Shown piece after piece: positions 36,810-46,004 of a stretch of 64,000 bases of DNA (position 1 is its first letter; the number at the start of each line of letters is the position of its first letter). Origin of the DNA: Halopseudomonas pachastrellae (GTDB taxonomy: Bacteria > Pseudomonadota > Gammaproteobacteria > Pseudomonadales > Pseudomonadaceae); the NCBI RefSeq assembly GCF_900114765.1, contig NZ_FOUD01000004.1:146522-210521 (forward strand), written 5' to 3'. A program made the translations under genes and the position numbers. The notes beneath the pieces were generated by a model, which made no database searches, was not told the origin of the DNA, and saw only the letters and a program-made list of their open reading frames with translations.

Positions 36810-37490
36810 TTAATGGCTCCAGCCGCCGCAGACTGGGAACACCTGGCCAACGAAACAGTTGGCCGCGTCCGAGCACAGATAGGCGGCGAAGTGGCTGTCT
36901 TCTTCTGCCGAGACCAGTCGCCCAAGCGGCACTTCGCGTTGCAGACGCGCCTGAAACGCCGGATTGGCCTGAATCTCGGGTGGGAAATAGGTGGGGTTAT
37001 CGACAAAGTTCTGGGCGATGGCGTTGACCTGCACACCCTTGCCTGCAACCTCGGCGCCCACGGCTTGCACCCAGGCCAGCTGGGCACCGCGCGCGGCGCT
37101 ATAGCTGGAGGCGCGCTTCATGCCGCGCAGGGCTGAGGCACTGCCCATCAGCACAATCTTGCCATGGCCGCGCGCAGTCATGGCCGGCAGCACAGCGCGG
37201 GCAAAGCGGGGCAGCGGGTCGACCATGTGGCGAAACAGCAGGCCCCATTCTTCGTCCTCTACCTGATCGGCTGGCGTATTCGGCGCGGGCACGCCCAGAT
37301 TCAGCAGCAATACATCAACGCTGCCTGCTTCGGCGATCAGCTTCTGCGGCGCCTTCGGGTCCAGAAAGTCGCGGTTGTCGGCGATCAACTCCGCGCCGCA
37401 GGCTTGCAGCGTGCGCTGCAGCGCCGGCCCCATGAAATCCGCTGCCTGGGTCAGCAGGATGCGCTTGTTACTCAGATCACACAGGCTCAT
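36810..37490 (-). CDS. Halohydrin dehalogenase-like SDR-fold protein
   Basis: The 226 residues have the SDR fold but not its cofactor or lysine motifs. The Rossmann glycine motif is replaced by T14-x4-F19-x-G21, and the catalytic set is S117-x12-Y130-x3-R134 in place of Ser-Tyr-Lys. These two patterns are the published marks of halohydrin dehalogenases (HheA/B/C type), which turn vicinal haloalcohols into epoxides and can open epoxides with anions. The segment N-P-T-Y-F-P (165-170) matches the nucleophile-site loop region of HheC. The gene upstream is an epoxide hydrolase, which would use its product. An SDR with a chance Lys-to-Arg change remains possible. Confidence 0.75.
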   Translation of the reverse strand: MSLCDLSNKRILLTQAADFMGPALQRTLQACGAELIADNRDFLDPKAPQKLIAEAGSVDVLLLNLGVPAPNTPADQVEDEEWGLLFRHMVDPLPRFARAVLPAMTARGHGKIVLMGSASALRGMKRASSYSAARGAQLAWVQAVGAEVAGKGVQVNAIAQNFVDNPTYFPPEIQANPAFQARLQREVPLGRLVSAEEDSHFAAYLCSDAANCFVGQVFPVCGGWSH

Positions 37491-37504
37491 CGTTCCTCTC
37501 CCTG

Positions 37505-38473
37505 TCAGGTTGCGGGGAAGTGACGCTCCAGAAACGGCAGCAGCAAGCCGTTTACATCGGCAGGCTTCTCGGCCTGAATCCAGTGGCCGCAGTCGGCAAT
37601 CACATGCTGTTCGACCTGCGGCACCACGCTGGGCATTTTCTTGATGGTATAGGCTTCCAGTGCGCCAACCGGGTCACGGTCGCCGATCAGGAACAGGGCA
37701 GGTTGTTCGATCTGGCGGCCGGCCAAGGGCTCGGTACGCTCCCAGTTGCGCTCAAAGTTGCGATACCAGTTTATCGGGCCGCAGAAGCCGCTTTGCTCAA
37801 AGGTGTTGACGTAGACCTCGAAGGCCTCGTCGGAGCACCAGGCGGGTTGCCGGCCCGGGTCGGTGTAATCCTCGAGCCAGGCTGAGTCGGCCGGCTTGTC
37901 CTGTACCAGAGCGCCGCCTGCCTGGCTGTCCAGGCCGTGCATCATCAGGCGCATGGTGCGCGGGATATCCGCGGCCAGTTCGGCTTCGGCCGGGCCCTGG
38001 GTCTGGAAGTACAGCATGTAGTGGAACTTGTCCTTGTAGGCCTCGCGCATCATGTTGATCGCCGGCTGACGCGGGCGTCCGCCGAAGGGCACCGACAGGC
38101 CGCACACCGCCTTGACGCGGGCTGGCTCCAGTAGTGCCAGGTGCCAGGCAATGGGGGCGCCCCAATCGTGGCCGATCATGGCTACCTGCTCATGGCCGAA
38201 ATGGTTCATCGCGCCCTGAATGTCACCGCAGATGGTGATCAGGTCGTAGGCCTCGACCGCTTCTGGTGCCTCGGTAGCACCGTAACCGCGCATTTCCGGG
38301 GCAAAAACCCGGTAACCCTGAGCTGCCAGCGCAGTGATCTGATGGCGCCACGAGTACCAGCACTCGGGAAATCCGTGCAGCAGCCAGACTGGCTTGCCGC
38401 TCTCGGGGCCTGCGATATGCACACTGAGCTGAATGCCGTTGACCTTGATCAGTTGTTGTTGTGTCTGCTGCAT
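37505..38473 (-). CDS. Soluble epoxide hydrolase (alpha/beta-hydrolase fold)
   Basis: It opens epoxides to vicinal diols. The 322 residues carry the oxyanion motif HGFPECWYSWRHQ (33-45), nucleophile Asp103 in GHDWGAP, cap-domain tyrosines that polarise the epoxide (candidates Y152 or Y155 and Y237 in NWYRNF), an acid in GDRDPVG (D267) and His297 in CGHWIQ. An Asp nucleophile with a WG after it separates epoxide hydrolases from esterases. ATG 38473 has GGAGA upstream. The next gene starts 14 bases after its stop, so the three genes form one operon. Confidence 0.88.
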   Translation of the reverse strand: MQQTQQQLIKVNGIQLSVHIAGPESGKPVWLLHGFPECWYSWRHQITALAAQGYRVFAPEMRGYGATEAPEAVEAYDLITICGDIQGAMNHFGHEQVAMIGHDWGAPIAWHLALLEPARVKAVCGLSVPFGGRPRQPAINMMREAYKDKFHYMLYFQTQGPAEAELAADIPRTMRLMMHGLDSQAGGALVQDKPADSAWLEDYTDPGRQPAWCSDEAFEVYVNTFEQSGFCGPINWYRNFERNWERTEPLAGRQIEQPALFLIGDRDPVGALEAYTIKKMPSVVPQVEQHVIADCGHWIQAEKPADVNGLLLPFLERHFPAT

Positions 38474-38698
38474 ACTGCTCTCCACTGAGTCCTGAGGCCA
38501 CACTATGGCAAATCGGCGGTGATATGGCGCGATTGTCGCACGCGCATTCATCAGCCGAAGTGTCGAATATCGGTGCCGTGCATGACTCGCACATGATCTG
38601 CCTGATCGGCGCTGGGCAATACACGTCTGAGTCTCAGGCTGAGCTATGCTCTTTACGTGGGTTTTAATAGCTGTCCTCGCAGGGAGTTTGGACCGTTA

Positions 38699-41566
38699 AT
38701 GAAGCGATTGCGTCCCTGGTTTACCTTGCAGGGCCTGATTGCCTTATCCATTGTCGTGTGTCTGCTGGCAATGCTGCTGGTGACTGCCCTGCAGGGGTAT
38801 CGTGGTGCCCGTGCGGTGCTGATTGCTGCCGCTACCGATTCGGCCAGGCAGCTGAGTTCGCTACTTGATGAGCGAACCGAGCGGTTGCTGTCGCCGGGCC
38901 AGAATGCCCTGCACATGCTGGTTCATGATCCTCTGATAACCTCTGATTCGCTGCGTGAGCGTTCTGCGCGGTTGCCGGCGCTCGCCCAGTTGCTGGGGGA
39001 TGGCAAGACTGTAAGTGCGGTTTACGCAGGCTACCCGAGCGGCGAGTTTTTCCTCGTGCGGCGTGTACCTGAAGGGGGGCTAGATGGTTTTCAGCTACCG
39101 GAGGGCACCCATTTTCTTGTGCAGTCGGTGGAGCGTGATGCCGAGCAGATGCTCGGGCGCTGGCTGTTCTACGATGCCGCGTTGCACCAGATAGGTAGTC
39201 GACCGGTGCCGGAGTACCAGTACGATCCACGGACTCGTCCCTGGTACCAGCTCGCGCAGACCTCTGAAGGAGTAGTGCTGACCGAACCCTATCTGTTTTT
39301 TACCACCGGACAGGTAGGCCTGACGATGGCGCTGCGCAGCAACTTGACGGGCGCGGTGCTGGGGCTGGACGCAGCGGTCGATGATCTCGCGGTCGAGGTC
39401 AAGGATATGCACCTGACGCCGGGTACCCAGATGGCGATTGTCAGTGGCAGACGGGTTGTTGCTTACCCGGATCTGGATAAATTGATCGTCCGGGACGAGG
39501 GCGCCGAGCCCAGGCTGGCGATGATCAATGAGCTGCAGGTGCCCGTGCTGGCTGAACTGGCTGATCTGAAACTGGATTCCTCCGAGGTGCAATTGCTCCC
39601 TCGGGAAGATGGTGACTGGTATGTCATTAGCCTGCCGCTGACACGCATTGGCAATGATCTTGGTCGGGTGCTGATTGCCATGCCCGGAAAGGAGATGCTT
39701 GCCGGCGTGGTGGGTATCCTCAAGCATCAGGCCATGTGGGCGCTGGTTCTGATGTTGTTGCTGGTATTGATCGGCTGGGCTCTGGGGCAGCGTCTTGGCG
39801 GCCCCCTCAAGGCGCTGGCTGATCAGGTTGGCCACCTGGCCAACATGGAGTTTTCACAGAAGATCGGCGTTCGCTCCCGGATTCGCGAGGTTAACGACCT
39901 GGGCGTGGTCATCGGGCGCATGGCTGGCGCTATTCATCACTTTCAGCAGATATCGCTGGCGCTGAGTCGAGAGACGCGGCTGGAGCGCATGTTGGATGTT
40001 GTGCTGGAGCACCTGATCGACATGGCCAAAGGCCGTGGTGGCGCGGTGTTTCTGTGTGACGAGGGCAGTGGTGAACTGAGGCTCGCCAGCGGTATTAATG
40101 CCGAGCATTACCCGCAGTCGATGACGTTGGATGAAGAGTTGCGCAGCAAGCCGGCCCGGGTGCTGGCAACGCGGCTTGATCGTGACCACCGTTACCTGAC
40201 GCTGGCATTGCGTGATCGCCAGGAAAATCTTTTGGGGGTCCTGGCGGTGGAGGTTTCGCCGCTTCTGCCAGCCAAGACGGTGTCCAGCCTGCGGCAGTTT
40301 CTGGACAGCCTCTCTGGCACCCTGGCCGTTGCTATCGAAACCCGCCAGCTGTTCGAGGATCAGCAGGTGTTGATGGAGTCGATCATTCGCCTGCTGGCCA
40401 CGGCCATTGACGCCAAGTCGCCCTACACCGGCGGGCACTGCGATCGTGTACCGCAGTTGGCCGAGATGCTGCTCAACCGTGCTCTGGACTCGGAGACCGG
40501 CGCACTTGCCCAGTTCTCGATGGATGACGAGCAGCGCTATGCCTTCCGCATTGCGGCCTGGATGCACGACTGCGGCAAGATCACCAGCCCTGAATACGTA
40601 GTCGACAAGGCCACCAAGCTGGAAACCATCTACAACCGCATTCACGAGGTCCGCACGCGCTTCGAGGTGCTGTGGCGAGATGCGGAGATCCGTTATTGGC
40701 AAGGCCTTGCCGAAGGGCGAGATGAGGCGGAACTGGCCGCCGAATTGGCCCAGACCCGCCAGCGTTTACAGGCGGAGTTCGAGGAGGTAGCCAAGGCAAA
40801 CGTGGGTGGTGAGTTCATGCGCGAGGAGGATGTCGAGCGTTTGCATCAGATTGCTGAACAGACCTGGGTGCGCCACTTTGATGATCGGCTCGGTCTGTCG
40901 CAGGAGGAAATGCAGCAGCTGGACGGCGTGCCGGCGCAAGCGTTGCCGGTGGTCGAGCGCCTGCTTAGTGACAAATCCGAGCACAAGGTGCCCTGGGGGG
41001 ATCGTAAACCGCCCGTTGCCAAGGATGACCCGCGCAACATCTGGGGCTTTGATATGGAGGCGCCGCAATACAGCTTTGACCGGGGTGAGCTGCATAACCT
41101 GTCCATTCAGCGGGGCACGCTGACGGCCGAAGAGCGCTTCAAGATCAACGATCACATCGTGCAGACCCTGATCATGCTTAGTACCTTGCCGTTCCCACGG
41201 GCGCTGCGCGATGTGCCGCAGCTGGCGGCTACGCACCATGAGAAGCTCGATGGCACCGGTTATCCGCGCCGTCTGGGTGAGGACCAGTTGTCGGTGCCTG
41301 ATCGGGTGCTGGCCATTGCCGACATATTTGAAGCACTGACCGCGGCGGACCGCCCCTACAAACCGGCGAAAACACTTTCCGAGGCGGTCAAGATCATGCT
41401 GTTCATGGCCAAGGACCGGCACATCGACGGCGAGCTGCTGGCGCTGTTTCTGCGCACCGGTGTGCACGAGCAATATGGTCAGCTGTTCCTGCAGCCGCAG
41501 CAGTGCGATCAGGTCGATGTGGAGGGGTGTCTGGCTCAGTTGCAAGAGTGGCAATTGATCGCCTGA
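38699..41566 (+). CDS. Membrane sensor with Cache, HAMP, GAF and HD-GYP domains (c-di-GMP phosphodiesterase candidate)
   Basis: The 955 residues read as a membrane helix (about 10-30), a periplasmic Cache-type sensor (YDPRTRPWYQ is typical), a second helix (about 345-365), HAMP, GAF (about 430-550) and a C-terminal HD-GYP. The metal site shows H-D at 623-624 and H-H-E-K-L-D-G-T-G-Y-P at 846-856. About 222 residues lie between these, against roughly 60-70 in ordinary HD-GYP domains, so an insert of about 150 residues with a charged coiled coil interrupts the catalytic domain. ATG 38699 is chosen over GTG 38657. The 225 bases before it show no clear signal. Confidence 0.82.
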   Translation: MKRLRPWFTLQGLIALSIVVCLLAMLLVTALQGYRGARAVLIAAATDSARQLSSLLDERTERLLSPGQNALHMLVHDPLITSDSLRERSARLPALAQLLGDGKTVSAVYAGYPSGEFFLVRRVPEGGLDGFQLPEGTHFLVQSVERDAEQMLGRWLFYDAALHQIGSRPVPEYQYDPRTRPWYQLAQTSEGVVLTEPYLFFTTGQVGLTMALRSNLTGAVLGLDAAVDDLAVEVKDMHLTPGTQMAIVSGRRVVAYPDLDKLIVRDEGAEPRLAMINELQVPVLAELADLKLDSSEVQLLPREDGDWYVISLPLTRIGNDLGRVLIAMPGKEMLAGVVGILKHQAMWALVLMLLLVLIGWALGQRLGGPLKALADQVGHLANMEFSQKIGVRSRIREVNDLGVVIGRMAGAIHHFQQISLALSRETRLERMLDVVLEHLIDMAKGRGGAVFLCDEGSGELRLASGINAEHYPQSMTLDEELRSKPARVLATRLDRDHRYLTLALRDRQENLLGVLAVEVSPLLPAKTVSSLRQFLDSLSGTLAVAIETRQLFEDQQVLMESIIRLLATAIDAKSPYTGGHCDRVPQLAEMLLNRALDSETGALAQFSMDDEQRYAFRIAAWMHDCGKITSPEYVVDKATKLETIYNRIHEVRTRFEVLWRDAEIRYWQGLAEGRDEAELAAELAQTRQRLQAEFEEVAKANVGGEFMREEDVERLHQIAEQTWVRHFDDRLGLSQEEMQQLDGVPAQALPVVERLLSDKSEHKVPWGDRKPPVAKDDPRNIWGFDMEAPQYSFDRGELHNLSIQRGTLTAEERFKINDHIVQTLIMLSTLPFPRALRDVPQLAATHHEKLDGTGYPRRLGEDQLSVPDRVLAIADIFEALTAADRPYKPAKTLSEAVKIMLFMAKDRHIDGELLALFLRTGVHEQYGQLFLQPQQCDQVDVEGCLAQLQEWQLIA

Positions 41567-41669
41567 TCGCCTCCTGGTCGTTGACCGCAGATGACAGAAA
41601 TGTGGCAATCTGTCCGGCTGCTGGTGACCCGTATCACCAGCAGCTGTGAGTCTGAACAAGAGAGTCGTC

Positions 41670-42416
41670 ATGTTGAGCCTGTCGCCCGTTGCTGAATCTG
41701 CCACCCTGCTGCGCCGCATCGGCGTGGTTGTCGGTTCTGTTCTGATTACCCTGGGATACTGTCTGGATGTGCTCTGGCGAGCTGCTGCCAGACGGCTGGA
41801 TCGCGCGCGGGTGGATCGTTACACGCGCGGTTGGGCGGCAGCCCTGCTCCGGTTGGTGCGCCTGCAGGTCAGCGTCTTTGGTACGGCTCCGGACTTCAGC
41901 GACGGGCGCCGCTATATCATTCTCTGAACCCATGCCAGCCATTACGATATTCCGGTCAGCTTTGTAGCGTTGCCGGGCTCCATTCGCATGCTGGCCAAAT
42001 CGGAGTTGTACCGCATTCCGGTGCTGGGGTTGACCATGCGCCTGGCGGAGTTCCCAGCAATCAATCGCCACAAGCGCAATCAGGCGCTGGCCGATCTGGC
42101 CCGTGCCCGGCAGATGATGGAGTCGGGCATCGTGCTGTGGGCGGCGCCAGAGGGGACGCGTTCACGCACGGGTGAGTTGTTGCCGTTCAAGAAGGGATGT
42201 TTTCACCTGGCGCTGGATACCGAGGCGGTGATCGTGCCGGTCGCCATACGCGGCATTCACAAGGTGCTGCCGGCGCGCAGCTGGCGCTTCAACCTCGGCC
42301 AGCAGGTGTCGGTCCATATCGGCGAGCCGATCGACGCGGCGACCTACACGCGAGAAGACCTGCCAGAGCTGATGGCCGAGACGCGCCAGCGGATCGCCGC
42401 GCTGCTCGGAGGCTAG
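41670..42416 (+). pseudogene. 1-acylglycerol-3-phosphate acyltransferase-like (PlsC family) gene with in-frame stop
   Basis: Both halves are in the same frame. The first ends ...GRRYIIL and a TGA at 41925-41927 follows; the second continues T-H-A-S-H-Y-D-I-P-V-S-F, so the catalytic H-x4-D is present just after the stop. Functional homologues have an N-H-x-S-x-x-D box here. Later motifs P-E-G-T-R-S-R and V-P-V-A-I-R-G are intact. TGAACC would become TCGAAC (Ser-Asn) by one base lost and one gained, so a sequencing or assembly error is possible. Otherwise this is a recent nonsense mutation. Confidence 0.8.
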
Positions 42417-42425
42417 CCGCGCGGT

Positions 42426-42884
42426 TCAGCGCTGTCCGGACTCTTCAACGGCCAGGTGAAATTGCGCGCCTTCTGCTTCCAGCGGCGCGAGGGTGGCGAT
42501 GCAGTAGTCCAGCTCTTGCAGCAGGTCTCGCACCTTGTTGCTGTTGAGGCCGCTGTGCGGGGATTTGCGCAGGTGGTGCTGGAGGGCTTCCAGCGTGCTC
42601 ATGCCGGTTGCGACCGGTTGCCAGCTGACGTCTTCAATACCCCAGATCTGGCCGGTCTGCGGGTCCGGCTCCGGCACGGCCTTTTTCGCTTCATCGTCCA
42701 ACATGGCCACGGCGGCCTGCAGCTCCAGCGCTGTGGTGTCGACAAAGCTGCTGAGCTCCGAGACGCCCAGGGTGCGGCACAGCCCATCAAGTAGCTTCAG
42801 CTCGTTACGCAAGGTATCGAGCAGACGGTCATCGGGCTGGAATTGACGGTTCAGCAGGGTGTTCAGCCGCAGGGCGCTTGCCAC
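42426..42884 (-). CDS. Conserved hypothetical protein, helical
   Basis: A 152-residue protein not recognised. It is mostly helical, acidic (many Glu and Asp), without signal peptide or membrane segment. It starts with GTG after AGGAG at good spacing. Residues 75-90 (IWGIEDVSWQPVATGM) form the only Trp-rich patch. It faces the acyltransferase remnant tail to tail with a 9-base gap, and lies downstream of the response-regulator gene on the same strand. Confidence 0.55.
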   Translation of the reverse strand: MASALRLNTLLNRQFQPDDRLLDTLRNELKLLDGLCRTLGVSELSSFVDTTALELQAAVAMLDDEAKKAVPEPDPQTGQIWGIEDVSWQPVATGMSTLEALQHHLRKSPHSGLNSNKVRDLLQELDYCIATLAPLEAEGAQFHLAVEESGQR

Positions 42885-42963
42885 AGTGTGCTCCTGAGTC
42901 GAGGGGGGGGAATTGAGCTGGGTCTACTGTAACCCAGAGAGCCGCCGTCCTGCACCGCCGTGC

Positions 42964-44337
42964 TCATTCGATCCAGCGGTACAGCGTGCGCCGGGTGATA
43001 CCCAGGATGTCGGCGGCCCGGCGCTTGTTGCCGCCGGTGGCGCTGAGTACCTGATGAATATATTGGCGCTGCACTGTCTCGAGGCTGGGTAACTGCTCCA
43101 GCGCCGCACCTGTCAGCCCATCCAGCAGCGGCACGCCGGGGGAGCCCGGGTTGTGCTGCTCGGCCTGCTGCAGTCGGTCCGGTAGGTTGCCTAGCTCGAT
43201 CAGGTCGCCGGTGCAAAAGGTTGCAGCGCGCTCCACAGCGTTTTGCAGCTCGCGCACGTTGCCCGGAAAGGTGTGGCGCTGCAGCGCCAGGCGGGCGTCG
43301 TCGGCAAAGCCCTTGATGTGGCGTTGCTGTCTTGCGTTGAAGCGAGCCAGAAAGAAGTCGGCCAGCGCGTGAATGTCATCGGCCCGCTCGCGCAGGGCCG
43401 GCACCTGCAGGGTGAAGGTTTCCAGGCGATAGAACAGGTCTTCGCGGAAGCTGCCATCAGCCACGCAGTCGGTCAGCTGGCGGTTGGTCGCGGCGATGAC
43501 ACGGACGTTCAGTTGAATCTCGTGGTCGCTGCCAACCGGTCTCACCTTGCCGTCCTGCAGGGCGCGCAGCAGCTTGGCCTGCAGGGCGAGGGGCATTTCG
43601 CCAATCTCATCCAGCAGCAGGGTGCCGCCGTCGGCCTGCTGGAACAGGCCAGCGCGGTTTTTGCGGGCGCCGGTATAGGCGCCGGCGGCGTGGCCAAAGA
43701 ACTCGCTTTCCATCAGCTCGCTGGGGATGCCGCCGCAGTTGACGACCATATAAGGAGCGGACTTGCGACTGCTTTGCTCGTGCACGGCGCGGGCAACCAA
43801 TTCCTTGCCGGTGCCGCTTTCGCCCTGAATAAGCACCGGGCCATCGGCGTCTGCCACTTGGCGGATGTCCTGAAACAGCCGCCGCATCACGCTGCTCTGG
43901 CCGATGATGCCGTGAAATTGCTCCACTGCCATGATGGAGCGGTAGCGTTGCACTTCACGGCGCAGGCGGCGATTTTCCAGCAGGCGGCTTGCCGTGAGCA
44001 GGAAGTGGTCCATTTCCAGCGGCTTGGTAAGAAAGTCGTCGGCGCCTTGCTGCAGCGCCTGCACGGCCTGTTGTACGGAGCCAAAGGCGGTGATGATCAG
44101 CATTGCCGGGGCCGGGTTCAGGCTCTGCGCGACGGGCAGCAGGCTCAGGCCGTTGGCGCCGGGCAGGCGCAGGTCGCTGATCAGCAGATCAATATCGCCC
44201 TGTTGCAGCAGCGGCTGAGCTGCTTCGGCACTGGCGCAGGCGCTCACCCGGTAGCCCTCGGCTTCGAGTTCTTCCTGCAGCAGTTCGCGCAGCCCCGGAT
44301 CGTCTTCGACCAGTAGCAGATGTTCGGTGTGGCTCAT
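42964..44337 (-). CDS. Sigma-54 activator response regulator (NtrC family)
   Basis: The 457 residues hold a receiver ([14 protein letters not shown] with the phospho-acceptor Asp, LTKPL), a AAA+ domain with Walker A GESGTGKE and a sigma-54 loop reading GAYTGA instead of GAFTGA (Tyr is a tolerated substitution in some family members), LLDEIGEMP, and a C-terminal Fis-type DNA-binding helix ([19 protein letters not shown]). It overlaps its kinase by four bases. The likely target is the divergent DUF4168 gene, which has a sigma-54 promoter and palindrome. Confidence 0.9.
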   Translation of the reverse strand: MSHTEHLLLVEDDPGLRELLQEELEAEGYRVSACASAEAAQPLLQQGDIDLLISDLRLPGANGLSLLPVAQSLNPAPAMLIITAFGSVQQAVQALQQGADDFLTKPLEMDHFLLTASRLLENRRLRREVQRYRSIMAVEQFHGIIGQSSVMRRLFQDIRQVADADGPVLIQGESGTGKELVARAVHEQSSRKSAPYMVVNCGGIPSELMESEFFGHAAGAYTGARKNRAGLFQQADGGTLLLDEIGEMPLALQAKLLRALQDGKVRPVGSDHEIQLNVRVIAATNRQLTDCVADGSFREDLFYRLETFTLQVPALRERADDIHALADFFLARFNARQQRHIKGFADDARLALQRHTFPGNVRELQNAVERAATFCTGDLIELGNLPDRLQQAEQHNPGSPGVPLLDGLTGAALEQLPSLETVQRQYIHQVLSATGGNKRRAADILGITRRTLYRWIE

Positions 44338-45839
44338 GCGTTGTTCTTCCCTTGATCAACCGGCAGCAGCAGGCTGGCACGGCAGCCGCCCAGCGGGCTG
44401 CTGTCCAGCACAAGTTGGCCGCCGTGTTCTTCGGCGATGGTGTTGACAATGGCCAGCCCCAGCCCGGTGCCTTCGCCCGGTGGCTTGGTGGTAAAGAAGG
44501 GCTCGAGCAGTTGCTCGCGGCTGGCTTCGGGCAGGCCCGGGCCGTCGTCGTCAATATCAATGCGCAGTTGTCCCTGCTGTTGGCTGAGCTGCACTTGCAG
44601 GCGCTGTTCGCTGGCTTGCAGGGCGTTACGCAGCAGGTTGAGCAGGGCCAGCTCCAGACGGCCCGGGTCGCCTTTGACCGTGGGCAGCGTCTGCGTGCTG
44701 TCGGCCTCCAGCTCCAGTTGCCGCCCGGCGACTTCCAGTTCGGGCGTAATGGCCGCTACTGCGCTGTCGAGTACCTGGCGCAGTGACGTTGCGCGCGGCT
44801 CTGCGGCGCTGGGGCGACTGTAATCAAGCAGTTGGCGAACCGTGTGGGTGAGGCGGGCTACTTGCCCGCGGATAGCGCCGAGCTCGCGCTGCTGCCCCTC
44901 ATCATCGGCAGCCCGGCGCTGCAGGCGCCGGGCGCGTCCGTCGATCACGCTCAGTGGTGCGCCCAGCTCATGGGCGACCCCCCGTGCCATGCCGCCAATG
45001 GCTGCCATTTTCTCCTGATCCTTGAGTTGCGCCAGCAGGCCGGTTTCGGCGGCGCGGCGCTCATCCAGCTCCAGCTGTGCCTGTTCGATGCTGTCGAGCA
45101 TCTGGTTCAGGCCGTCTGCCAGGGCCGCAACTTCGGTTGGGCCTTCCAGCGCCGCGCGGTGGGCATGATCACCCTGAGCAACCCGCTGCATATGTTCCAG
45201 CAGGCGGTCCACATGGCGCCCAACGCCGCCGTAGTGCCCGAGCATCACTGCGCAAAGGATGCCGATAGCCAGTACCGCCCAGGTCAGCCAGGCAATGATC
45301 TCAAGTTGGTCCAGCGCGCGACCGAAGTCGCTGGCCCGCCGGGTTATCTGAATCAGCCCCTGAATCTGCCCGCCGGCGTCGAATAGCGGCATGAAGTGCG
45401 AGAACAGGTGGCGCCCGCCCACCTGGCTGAACCCCTGCTGGGCCTGGCCGGTAGACACAATAAGGTCGGGAATGGCGGTTCGGGTCAGGTCGCTCTCTGT
45501 GATGCCGGCCGACGCCAGGCGCACGCCGTTGACGTCGAAAACCGACGCACCGTAGACCTCACCGATAATAAAGACCGAGCCCAGTGCGAGCTCGATCGCC
45601 TGCTCGTCGTGCTCGCGCAGTGCGTTGCCGATGGGGATGCTGATCGCCCGGCCGATCAGCTCCAGGTCGTCCTTCAGGCGTTGTTGCTGAAACTGGCTGG
45701 CCTGTTCCAGACCAAAGCGGATGCCCAGTGCGGTGAGCACCAGCAAGGGCAGCACAACAAACAGTAGAAGTGTGCGTTGCAGGCCGCTGATGCCCAGCCA
45801 GGAAAACGGGTCATATTTGAACGGGTATTTTTTGCTCAT
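44334..45839 (-). CDS. Membrane sensor histidine kinase
   Basis: The 501 residues have two membrane helices (about 20-42 and 190-212) around a periplasmic sensor domain of about 145 residues, a HAMP linker, a dimerisation helix with the phospho-acceptor in GVAHELGAPLSV and a HATPase domain (NLLRNALQAS, DDDGPGLP, GTGLGLAIV). The periplasmic part resembles no well-known ligand domain by eye. It is the first gene of the two-gene operon. Confidence 0.9.
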   Translation of the reverse strand: MSKKYPFKYDPFSWLGISGLQRTLLLFVVLPLLVLTALGIRFGLEQASQFQQQRLKDDLELIGRAISIPIGNALREHDEQAIELALGSVFIIGEVYGASVFDVNGVRLASAGITESDLTRTAIPDLIVSTGQAQQGFSQVGGRHLFSHFMPLFDAGGQIQGLIQITRRASDFGRALDQLEIIAWLTWAVLAIGILCAVMLGHYGGVGRHVDRLLEHMQRVAQGDHAHRAALEGPTEVAALADGLNQMLDSIEQAQLELDERRAAETGLLAQLKDQEKMAAIGGMARGVAHELGAPLSVIDGRARRLQRRAADDEGQQRELGAIRGQVARLTHTVRQLLDYSRPSAAEPRATSLRQVLDSAVAAITPELEVAGRQLELEADSTQTLPTVKGDPGRLELALLNLLRNALQASEQRLQVQLSQQQGQLRIDIDDDGPGLPEASREQLLEPFFTTKPPGEGTGLGLAIVNTIAEEHGGQLVLDSSPLGGCRASLLLPVDQGKNNA

Positions 45840-45898
45840 GTTTAAAAAAGATACGTTTTTGTGGGCGATTCAGGCAAGCTGAAAGGCGTTTCGGTTTG

Positions 45899-45927
45899 TG
45901 TTTTTAAAAATAAAGTCTTTAAAAACA
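45899..45927. promoter_or_regulatory. Palindrome upstream of the DUF4168 gene, candidate activator site
   Basis: TGTTTTTAAA at 45899-45908 and TTTAAAAACA at 45918-45927 are perfect inverted arms 9 bases apart. The site lies between the divergent kinase gene and the DUF4168 gene, about 27 bases upstream of a sigma-54 -24 box. A related AT-rich stretch (TTTAAAAAAG...ACGTTTTTGTG) occurs at 45841-45862. Confidence 0.6.
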
Positions 45928-45953
45928 GTTGGTTATTGTGTTTTATCGATTCT

Positions 45954-45969
45954 TGGCACGGTGTCTGCT
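45954..45969 (+). promoter_or_regulatory. Sigma-54 promoter of the DUF4168 gene
   Basis: TGGCAC-GGTGT-CTGCT has a perfect -24 box and GC at the -12 position, one mismatch from consensus. It is 35 bases before the ATG at 46005. No other sigma-54 site was seen in this part of the window. Confidence 0.75.
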
Positions 45970-46004
45970 CTATATCCAGTGACACTCAACGAAGGAGAAA
46001 CACC

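Noticed and set aside
41925..41927. The TGA in the acyltransferase gene as a selenocysteine codon
   Set aside because: The family has Ser-Asn here and no catalytic Cys, and no SECIS-like hairpin was seen after the codon.
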